A stretch of DNA of 12,087 nt from assembly GCA_002402585.1 (NCBI GenBank), contig DHGC01000067.1, forward strand, positions 1 through 12,087, in the 5' to 3' direction. Made by a program: the position numbers and the translations under genes. The notes below the pieces were generated by a model. It saw only the letters and a program-made list of their open reading frames with translations. It made no database searches and had not been told where the DNA came from. Shown here one piece after another: positions 6,910-12,087 of this stretch (positions within the stretch are counted from its first letter, which is position 1; the number at the start of each line of letters is the position of its first letter). This DNA comes from Erysipelotrichaceae bacterium UBA4808 (GTDB taxonomy: Bacteria > Bacillota_I > Bacilli_A > Erysipelotrichales > Erysipelotrichaceae).

Positions 6910-6950
6910 ATTTGTGTGATATTTGTGTGAAATTGTGTGACATTGTCGTC
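6910..6950. repeat. Three phased direct repeats of TTGTGTGA plus a decayed copy
   Basis: TTGTGTGA occurs at 6912-6919, 6923-6930 and 6933-6940, spaced 11 and 10 bp apart, each preceded by an A/T pair; TTGTCGTC at 6943-6950 looks like a degenerate fourth copy. Spacing of one helical turn puts the copies on one face of the DNA. They lie between the two divergent promoters, about 40-78 bp upstream of the acp start and a similar distance upstream of birA. This is a plausible cooperative binding site for an unknown regulator of both transcripts. Confidence 0.55.
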
Positions 6951-6957
6951 ATATTGA

Positions 6958-6986
6958 TTGCACATCTCACATATTTTAACTACAAT
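6958..6986 (+). promoter_or_regulatory. birA promoter, predicted to give a leaderless mRNA
   Basis: A -10 box TACAAT (6981-6986, one mismatch) lies 17 bp after TTGCAC (6958-6963, a weak -35). The usual distance from the -10 box puts the transcription start at about 6993, the A of the birA ATG. No Shine-Dalgarno precedes that ATG, which agrees with a leaderless transcript. Confidence 0.5.
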
Positions 6987-6992
6987 CTTCTC

Positions 6993-7748
6993 ATGTCCAA
7001 TATTATTCCTTACAACTTCGATTATCTACGTGAAAAGCTGCTTCCTTGGCAGCTCTTAGCGATCTTCGATGATATTCCTTCCACCAACAGCTACCTAAAG
7101 GAACATGCCTCTTCTTTGCAAAATAAGACGCTTGTCTTAGCAAACCAACAAAGCTCTGGAAGAGGTCGTTTCCAGCGTCAATTCAAATCCGATCGCGATA
7201 AAGGGATCTACTGCTCGTTCTTATTGAAGAATTATGACGCCAAGTTGCTCACTCAATTAAGTTTCGCATGCGCATTGGCACTTGCGATAAGCATGCATGA
7301 CCTTTATTCACTTAAAACTCAAATCAAATGGCCCAATGATCTTTTAATCAAAGATAAGAAATTGGCGGGCATCTTGATTGAAAGTCTGCACACCGGTGAA
7401 CACATGGACGTGGTCGTCGGCTTTGGTTTGAATGTGTACCATCAAAACTTTGACACCCTTAACGCGCTCTCGCTCGAAGATGTTTATCCGCAGGCGATCG
7501 ATCGCAACACATTATTGATGCACTTCTTTAAAACCTTAGATCAATTGATGGTTTCAACGGATATAACCGTTCTTTATCGCACGTGGATGGTTCCCAGTGG
7601 TGAATCGTTGTACACAAGCATCGAAGGTATAAAAACCATGGTCAAGGTCATCGATATTCAAGAGAATGGAACTTTATTGGTAAGAATGCAAGATGGAACT
7701 GAACGCTCCCTTTTCAATGAAGAAATACAAATTCAATCAAACTTGTGA
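6993..7748 (+). CDS. birA: Biotin--[acetyl-CoA-carboxylase] ligase
   Basis: BirA makes biotinyl-AMP from biotin and ATP and attaches biotin to the AccB lysine. The 251-residue protein is a group I ligase: catalytic domain plus C-terminal SH3-like domain without the N-terminal DNA-binding helix-turn-helix, so it should not act as a repressor. Motifs are DDIPSTNSYL (26-35), SSGRGRFQRQF (54-64), IKWPNDLLI (111-119), KLAGILIES (123-131) and VVGFGLNVY (141-149). The biotin/ATP loop is normally GRGRxGR; here the second invariant glycine is glutamine (Q61). The ATG at 6993 is chosen because it just precedes the conserved domain and sits at the predicted transcription start; upstream in-frame codons would run into the promoter. 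It is transcribed away from the acc operon that encodes its only visible substrate. Confidence 0.93.
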   Translation: MSNIIPYNFDYLREKLLPWQLLAIFDDIPSTNSYLKEHASSLQNKTLVLANQQSSGRGRFQRQFKSDRDKGIYCSFLLKNYDAKLLTQLSFACALALAISMHDLYSLKTQIKWPNDLLIKDKKLAGILIESLHTGEHMDVVVGFGLNVYHQNFDTLNALSLEDVYPQAIDRNTLLMHFFKTLDQLMVSTDITVLYRTWMVPSGESLYTSIEGIKTMVKVIDIQENGTLLVRMQDGTERSLFNEEIQIQSNL

Positions 7749-7810
7749 ATATTTTAATTTATTCAGTATATTTTAAAGTCGTAATTCAATGTTTTGATTT
7801 AATTAAGAAT

Positions 7811-7824
7811 TGTAAACGTTCTCA
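7811..7824. promoter_or_regulatory. CcpA cre site upstream of the hydrogenase gene
   Basis: TGTAAACGTTCTCA fits the degenerate cre consensus TGWNANCGNTNWCA at every position. Its centre is about 56 bp upstream of the predicted hydrogenase start. Cre sites placed upstream of the -35 region, as at ackA and pta in Bacillus subtilis, mediate activation by CcpA rather than repression. The rest of the 151-bp gap (7749-7899) is AT-rich with no clear terminator for birA. Confidence 0.55.
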
Positions 7825-7858
7825 TCATCATTAAGTGGTTACGTATCTGTAAGCTTCG

Positions 7859-7867
7859 TGATATAAA
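7859..7867 (+). promoter_or_regulatory. Extended -10 promoter of the hydrogenase gene
   Basis: TGATATAAA is an extended -10 element (TG-n-TATAAA, one mismatch in the hexamer). The expected start site is about 7874. No good -35 box is found 16-18 bp upstream (TTACGT at 7839-7844 is poor), which fits an extended -10 promoter or one that needs an activator bound at the cre site. Confidence 0.6.
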
Positions 7868-7871
7868 ATTG

Positions 7872-7889
7872 TTGTGAAACATTTAACAA
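7872..7889. promoter_or_regulatory. Rex (redox repressor) operator match
   Basis: TTGTGAAACATTTAACAA fits the Rex box TTGTGAANNNNTTCACAA with one mismatch. Its right half TTAACAA is exactly the half-site of the clostridial form TTGTTAANNNNTTAACAA. It covers the predicted transcription start and touches the Shine-Dalgarno of the hydrogenase gene (AAGGGG at 7888-7893), where a bound repressor would block initiation. Rex leaves DNA when NADH is high, so hydrogenase would be induced by excess reductant. Confidence 0.65.
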
Positions 7890-7899
7890 GGGGTGCGTT

Positions 7900-9372
7900 A
7901 TGGGACTATTCGATCACGAGGCAAGACAGTTTAAATTTGATGTTTTAAGAGAAGTATCAATCAAGGCATTTGACGGAACACTCACAGAGAAATTCGATGA
8001 TGAGATGGCCTACAAACTGATTCCTGGAATGACGGCTGATTTTCGGTGTTGCGTCTATAAGGAACGCGAAATCATTCGTCAACGGGTTCGTGTCGCCATG
8101 GGCAAATGCCCTACCGTAAAGAAAGACCAGAAAGTACGTCCTAAACAGATTGTGAAGGTTTTGGATGCGGCTTGTGATGGTTGTACCATACGGAGAATCC
8201 TGATTACGGATAACTGTCGCAAATGCATGGCTAAAAGCTGCCGTACGGCATGTAAGTTTGACGCCATAAGTTTTGGGGCGGATCGAGCCGTCATCGACTA
8301 TAACAAATGTGTCGAATGTGGCGCTTGTGCCAAAGCCTGTCCGTTCAATGCGATCATTGATACGCCACGTCCATGCAAAGCATCGTGTGCCGTGGATGCG
8401 ATCACCTATGATGAATACAACATCGCCGTTATCGATGAAGAAAAGTGCATCAATTGTGCCGCATGTCAATCCGCTTGTCCATTTGGAGCGATTGAAGATC
8501 AATCTTGGATCGTCAATGTCATCAACGACATTCGTGAAGGTAAGCCGACCGTTGCGATGATCGCACCTTCCATTCAAGGCCAGTTCGACAGCGCCAATCT
8601 TGATCAAATCAAAATGGGTATCAAGAAATTAGGTTTCGCCGAAGTTGTTGAAGTCGCAGTTGGGGCGGATGTGGTCGCTTGGTATGAGAAAGATGAACTC
8701 CGTGAAAAGATGGCAGAGAACGTTACGATGACGACATCCTGTTGCCCTGCTTTCGTCAATCTCGCACGCCAACATTACCCAGAGGTTTATCATAAAAATA
8801 TGTCCACCATGGTATCTCCAATGGTCGCCATGGCACGTTACATTAAAAAGAAATATCCCGATTATTCGGTTGTATTCATTGGTCCATGTGTCGCCAAGAA
8901 GCAAGAAGGCATGGATGGACAGGAAGTCGATTATGTGTTGACCTATGAAGAGATCGCAGCCATGTTGGTCTCCCAACACATCTATCTCAGTGAGCTCAAA
9001 GCAGAAACCAATCTTGAAGCCAGCATCTTTGCCCGCAACTTCGCATTTGGTGGAGGTGTCTCCAAAGCCTTGGTACAAGCCATCAAGGAAGATGATAATT
9101 TTGCGTTCACAGGCCAATATGCCGATGGTATCCATGAATGCAAAAAAGCAATGATGATCATCAAAGCTGGACGCTATCCTGCAAACATCTGTGAGGGCAT
9201 GTCGTGTAAGGGAGGTTGTGCCAACGGTCCAGCCGTCATTACCAACACACCGAAAGTCAAACAAAAAGTGGATAAAGAGAATGCGCCGCACCTATCACGG
9301 ACCATCAAGCAGACGCTTGAACTCTATGACTTCAGCGATATCAATGTCCACCGTCATCACGAGAACACATAG
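7900..9372 (+). CDS. [FeFe] hydrogenase, group B, monomeric type
   Basis: This 490-residue cytoplasmic enzyme should produce H2 from reduced ferredoxin, or oxidise it. The catalytic H-cluster motifs are the group B versions: TSCCPAF (279-285; C281 proton-relay position, C282 cluster ligand), IGPCVAKKQE (327-336, C330) and EGMSCKGGC (432-440, C436 and C440). The N-terminal half is rich in iron-sulfur ligands: C92/C95, C106/C109/C114/C118, a ferredoxin motif C137-x2-C140-x2-C143-x3-C147P, C159/C163 and a second ferredoxin motif C183-x2-C186-x2-C189-x3-C193P. Near the N-terminus CCVYKEREIIRQRVRVAMG (50-68) is also typical of this group as I recall it. AAGGGG lies 6 nt before the ATG. Maturases HydE, HydF and HydG would be needed and are not in the window. 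The gene is monocistronic, ending at a strong terminator, and appears controlled by Rex and CcpA. Confidence 0.93.
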   Translation: MGLFDHEARQFKFDVLREVSIKAFDGTLTEKFDDEMAYKLIPGMTADFRCCVYKEREIIRQRVRVAMGKCPTVKKDQKVRPKQIVKVLDAACDGCTIRRILITDNCRKCMAKSCRTACKFDAISFGADRAVIDYNKCVECGACAKACPFNAIIDTPRPCKASCAVDAITYDEYNIAVIDEEKCINCAACQSACPFGAIEDQSWIVNVINDIREGKPTVAMIAPSIQGQFDSANLDQIKMGIKKLGFAEVVEVAVGADVVAWYEKDELREKMAENVTMTTSCCPAFVNLARQHYPEVYHKNMSTMVSPMVAMARYIKKKYPDYSVVFIGPCVAKKQEGMDGQEVDYVLTYEEIAAMLVSQHIYLSELKAETNLEASIFARNFAFGGGVSKALVQAIKEDDNFAFTGQYADGIHECKKAMMIIKAGRYPANICEGMSCKGGCANGPAVITNTPKVKQKVDKENAPHLSRTIKQTLELYDFSDINVHRHHENT

Positions 9373-9373
9373 T

Positions 9374-9415
9374 AAAAAAGCTGTAACCAATTTGTTAAAA
9401 GGTTACAGCTTTTTT
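9374..9415. terminator. Bidirectional intrinsic terminator
   Basis: A perfect 15-bp stem joins 9374-9388 with 9401-9415 (core GCTGTAACC / GGTTACAGC) around a 12-nt AT-rich loop. A-run and T-run flanks give a U-tract in both directions. It begins 2 nt after the hydrogenase stop and overlaps the TAA of the convergent aldo-keto reductase gene by one base (9415), so it ends both transcripts. Confidence 0.93.
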
Positions 9416-10224
9416 TAGAAATCGAAATTATCTGGATCCGCACCGGTGCGGATATTTTGATTCAAGGCATCGATCCGTGCGATATCTTCGACATCGAGTT
9501 TGAAATCAAATACTTCAAAATTCTCTCGAATGCGCGCGGGTGTCACGGATTTTGGCAGGACAACGACGCCTTTATCGAGGTTCCAACGCAAGACGATTTG
9601 AGCGATGGATTTACTGTATTTCTTCGCAAGTTCCTGCAATACATCGATGTTGAAGACCTGCCCTTGCATCAAAGGGCTCCAGGCTTCCATTTGGACGCCT
9701 TCTTCCTTGAGATACGCCATCAATGGTGCTTGTGTCAAACGCGGTGAAAACTCGATCTGATCGACCATCGGCAGTATGCGAGCCGTCTTTTTTAAATCCT
9801 CAAGATGATGTTGGTGGTAATTGCTTACCCCAATCGCCTTGATCTTGCCTGCTTCATAGAGTTCTTCCATGGCACGCCAGCTGTCCGCATCTTTCGCTTT
9901 TGGCCAATGCAACAAATACAAATCCAAATAATCCGTTTGTAAATTCTCACATGAGACTTCAAATGCCTTCATCGTCTCGTCATAACCTCTGTGATCATTC
10001 CAACACTTTGTTGTGATGAAGAATTCAGCGCGTGGTATGCCACTCTCACGAATGGCTTGACCAACTTCTTTCTCATTCTTGTAGACCCAAGCGGTATCGA
10101 TATGACGATATCCCACTTCAATCGCGGTCTTAACCGCATTGACGCAATCATCACCCTTGATTTTCCAAGTCCCAAAACCCAATGCCGGTATTTTTAAACC
10201 ATTGCTTAATTTGAAATATTCCAT
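9415..10224 (-). CDS. Aldo/keto reductase
   Basis: This NADPH-dependent oxidoreductase of 269 residues has the TIM-barrel aldo-keto reductase fold. The catalytic tetrad is complete: D43 and Y48 in RHIDTAWVYKNE, K73 in TTKCWN and H106 in LYLLHWP. Further marks are GFGTWK (17-22), IGVSNYHQHHLEDL (131-144), QIEFSPRLTQ (156-165) and the cofactor-binding VVLPKSVTPARIRENFEVFDF (221-241). It resembles the YtbE/YvgN or 2,5-diketo-gluconate reductase group of Bacillota, which act broadly on aldehydes such as methylglyoxal; the true substrate cannot be read from the sequence. AGGAGG lies 4 nt before the ATG, and the start overlaps the end of the HAD phosphatase gene by 19 nt. It is the last gene of a three-gene operon. 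Confidence 0.93.
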   Translation of the reverse strand: MEYFKLSNGLKIPALGFGTWKIKGDDCVNAVKTAIEVGYRHIDTAWVYKNEKEVGQAIRESGIPRAEFFITTKCWNDHRGYDETMKAFEVSCENLQTDYLDLYLLHWPKAKDADSWRAMEELYEAGKIKAIGVSNYHQHHLEDLKKTARILPMVDQIEFSPRLTQAPLMAYLKEEGVQMEAWSPLMQGQVFNIDVLQELAKKYSKSIAQIVLRWNLDKGVVVLPKSVTPARIRENFEVFDFKLDVEDIARIDALNQNIRTGADPDNFDF

Positions 10225-11060
10225 GTGTCCTCCTCGATCAAACCTGTCATCTTGAATGCTTTTGCCAAACCATCCTCATTCACATGATCACTGATGATTT
10301 GTGCGACTTCCTTGAGCTGGGCTGTCGCATTGCCCATCGCTACACCCACTTCACAATACTTAAGCATGCTGAGATCGTTATTGCCATCCCCCATCGCAAT
10401 GGTGTGTTCATGATCACAATCGTAATGATCCATAATCAATTGAATGCCTTTGACCTTATCGGTCCCCTTAATGGAGATTTCACCACTATTTTTACCGAAA
10501 ATCGGAACAATCAAGTCAAACAGTTCATATTTATGTTCAAAACGCTCTTTTAGGGTTTCAAATGGATGTTCAGAACCAAGGAATGAAATCTTATTGACAT
10601 CAGCGATAAACAAATCATCCACTGTTGTCATGTGATTCTTAAAATGGGACAAAGAAACAGTCACATCGGGATGTAGTCCATACTGTTCAGGAAAATCGAC
10701 AATGTGTTGAAGCTGTGCCTCACAGCCATGACTCATATACAAGCCTGAGTTGGCTTCCGCATAGAAATTGATACCATGTTCATGGAAGTAAGCATAAAGC
10801 TCTTCCAGCTCTTCACGGGTGAAGGCTCGATCCAGCAAGGTCTTTCCTTCGGTGATGACATAGTTACCTCCGCATGCGATGATGCCATCAAAACCAATCT
10901 CCAAGATGAAGGGATAGATTTCAGGCATGGCACGACCCGTACACAGGAAGATTTTATGGCCATTCCTCTGAGCGAGCTTGATGGCTTTGATTGCAGATTC
11001 CGGGACGATGCCTTTGTCGGCAACCAAGGTCCCATCGATGTCTAAGAAAACAGTTTTCAT
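10206..11060 (-). CDS. Cof-type HAD-superfamily phosphatase (class IIB)
   Basis: The 284-residue protein carries all HAD motifs: motif I DIDGTL (7-12, nucleophile D7 and acid D9), motif II T41 in FLCTGRAM, motif III a lysine in the GTDKVKG stretch (199-205) and motif IV GDGNNDLSML (224-233). Between motifs II and III lies the alpha/beta cap of class IIB enzymes. Such Cof/YidA-type proteins dephosphorylate sugar phosphates, FMN, pyridoxal phosphate or similar small molecules; the substrate here is unknown. It begins 2 nt after the stop of the Ppx/GppA-like gene without a clear Shine-Dalgarno, suggesting coupled translation, and it overlaps the aldo-keto reductase start. Confidence 0.93.
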   Translation of the reverse strand: MKTVFLDIDGTLVADKGIVPESAIKAIKLAQRNGHKIFLCTGRAMPEIYPFILEIGFDGIIACGGNYVITEGKTLLDRAFTREELEELYAYFHEHGINFYAEANSGLYMSHGCEAQLQHIVDFPEQYGLHPDVTVSLSHFKNHMTTVDDLFIADVNKISFLGSEHPFETLKERFEHKYELFDLIVPIFGKNSGEISIKGTDKVKGIQLIMDHYDCDHEHTIAMGDGNNDLSMLKYCEVGVAMGNATAQLKEVAQIISDHVNEDGLAKAFKMTGLIEEDTWNISN

Positions 11061-11062
11061 GG

Positions 11063-11989
11063 TTATTGTTTTGCCATTTCTATATCTTTTAAGATGCGAT
11101 TGAAGAGATAACCTTCACGAACACCATACAACGAGACCGCATAATCATCCGCATGGATGAGATTCATGATCTCATCGATGATGATCGCACCCGGTATGAC
11201 CGTTGTCATTCGATCGGGAATCGCCTTGAGAATCAAACGTGTTTCAATGTCGCGCTGATCCATATTGAAATTTGCGAGTTCAGAAACCCTCTTTTTACTT
11301 AAATGAATGTCGTAGATGGATGTGTTGATATCGTACTTTGCCTGATGTAGACGCATGATGGCTCGTGCAGATCCACCGATTCCAATGACATTCTTTACGT
11401 TCAACTGACTCAACCAAACAAGTGAATCCAAATGATTCTGAACATCCAAACGAATCAGAAATTGCTCAGATTCCGTCGGCATGACATTATGGACATGTTG
11501 GATAAAAAGATTGAGGCTTCCCATCGGTAACGACCCCATAAAAACAGCTTTATTGTTTTTAAAATAAGTGATCTCCGTCGATGCTCCTCCGATATCCACG
11601 CTTAAACCTTCCAAAGGCAAGCTGACATTGCGGCGCATACCTTCAAATCCAAAGAGACTTTCTTCATCGCCATTGAGCAGATCGATCACATGTTCAATCT
11701 CATTTTCAATATAGGACACCGCATCATCGGAATTTTTGATGTTGCGAAGCGAAGCCGTCGCAAAGATGTGCAGATGATCCGTGTCATAGGCTCGTGCAAT
11801 CACCATCAACTCTTTGACGGATGCGACGATGAAATCCAGACCTTCTTTGCTCATTTGCGCATGACGAACGAATTTGATGTTTCGAGTATGATGTTTGACG
11901 TTTTCCAGAACTTCCAAGCTTTGTCCATTCCATTGATAGACCACCAAACGAATGGTATTCGAACCTAAGTCAATGACCCCAAGACGCAT
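11063..11989 (-). CDS. Ppx/GppA-family phosphatase
   Basis: Members of this ASKHA-fold family hydrolyse inorganic polyphosphate or the 5' phosphate of pppGpp. The 308 residues contain the phosphate-binding loops GVIDLGSNTIRL (4-15) and VDIGGASTEIT (131-141), the segment ATASLRNIKN (77-86), a probable catalytic glutamate in NGDEESLFGFEG (106-117, E109 or E110), IGIGGSARA (202-210) and GVREGYL near the C-terminus. It is a short, two-domain form, without the C-terminal HD-like region of the about 510-residue E. coli Ppx. Whether it acts on polyphosphate or on (p)ppGpp cannot be decided from these motifs. AAGGAG sits 7 nt before the ATG. It is the first gene of the operon with the HAD phosphatase and aldo-keto reductase. 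Confidence 0.92.
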   Translation of the reverse strand: MRLGVIDLGSNTIRLVVYQWNGQSLEVLENVKHHTRNIKFVRHAQMSKEGLDFIVASVKELMVIARAYDTDHLHIFATASLRNIKNSDDAVSYIENEIEHVIDLLNGDEESLFGFEGMRRNVSLPLEGLSVDIGGASTEITYFKNNKAVFMGSLPMGSLNLFIQHVHNVMPTESEQFLIRLDVQNHLDSLVWLSQLNVKNVIGIGGSARAIMRLHQAKYDINTSIYDIHLSKKRVSELANFNMDQRDIETRLILKAIPDRMTTVIPGAIIIDEIMNLIHADDYAVSLYGVREGYLFNRILKDIEMAKQ

Positions 11990-12009
11990 ATTGTATCTCC
12001 TTGTGCTTA

Positions 12010-12054
12010 ATTATAATGCCTGTATCCAAGTAGAGCGGTAAAGATATTTTAACA
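12010..12054 (-). promoter_or_regulatory. Candidate promoter elements upstream of the Ppx/GppA-like gene
   Basis: Two -10-like elements are seen on the minus strand. TATAAT (12015-12010) is perfect but has no good -35, and its start site (about 12003) would leave a leader of only about 14 nt with the Shine-Dalgarno at its very end. An extended -10, TG-T-TAAAAT (12054-12046), would start near 12039 and leave a normal leader. I cannot tell which is used. No gene is seen in 11990-12087. Confidence 0.35.
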
Positions 12055-12087
12055 TTATTTTTTGAAAACACTAAACAATATGCAGAG

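Noticed and set aside
6910..6950. CRISPR array or Rex/CRP-type operator in the TTGTGTGA repeats
   Set aside because: Units are 8-10 bp without spacers, so not CRISPR; all copies are in the same orientation, so they lack the inverted halves of a Rex or CRP site.
6912..6992. Longer BirA beginning 27 codons upstream
   Set aside because: The extra codons cover the repeats and the -10 box, start on a TTG with no proper ribosome site, and add no helix-turn-helix.
7749..7810. Rho-independent terminator after birA
   Set aside because: Only weak AT-rich pairings such as AATTC/GAATT are found, with no GC stem and no T-run.
7957..9291. Two long open frames (about 216 and 220 codons) on the minus strand opposite the hydrogenase gene
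   Set aside because: They mirror the hydrogenase coding frame, have no ribosome binding site and no recognisable protein motif, while the plus-strand frame has complete hydrogenase motifs.

Overview
The window looks like chromosomal DNA from an anaerobic, fermentative member of the Bacillota. The signs are a complete type II fatty-acid/acetyl-CoA carboxylase operon that uses FabK rather than FabI, strong AAGGAG-type ribosome binding sites, GTG starts, a group B [FeFe] hydrogenase, and matches to CcpA (cre) and Rex operators. An Erysipelotrichia-like or Clostridia-like source is my guess from gene content; nothing in the window fixes the taxon. No insertion sequence, prophage, CRISPR array or RNA gene was seen.

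Left part (1-6906, minus strand): one tightly packed operon read right to left as acpP, accB, accC, accD, accA, fabH, fabK, a FabX-like flavoprotein, then fabD, which runs off the left edge. Most junctions overlap by 4 nt (ATGA or GTGA) or by about 20 nt, so translation is probably coupled. The exception is acpP/accB, where a hairpin followed by a T-run sits between the genes and accB has no Shine-Dalgarno sequence. The products make malonyl-CoA (AccABCD), load it onto ACP (FabD), start chains (FabH) and reduce enoyl-ACP (FabK). The second FabK-like protein carries the histidine motif and a four-cysteine cluster motif that I associate with Helicobacter FabX. It is the best candidate for introducing the double bond of unsaturated fatty acids.

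Control region (6842-6992): the acp operon promoter (TTTACA/TATAAT) faces a divergent promoter for birA, the biotin ligase that activates AccB. Between them lie three copies of TTGTGTGA at 10-11 bp spacing. A 16-bp palindrome covers the start of the acp transcript. The birA -10 box is placed so that transcription should begin at or next to its ATG, which suggests a leaderless mRNA.

Middle (7749-9416, plus strand): a 151-bp gap carries a cre match, an extended -10 promoter and an 18-bp Rex-box match over the predicted start site. It is followed by a group B [FeFe] hydrogenase and a strong bidirectional terminator. The layout implies that hydrogenase expression responds to carbon status and NADH/NAD+.

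Right part (9415-12087, minus strand): a three-gene operon of a Ppx/GppA-family phosphatase, a Cof-type HAD phosphatase and an aldo-keto reductase. The genes abut or overlap and end in the shared terminator.
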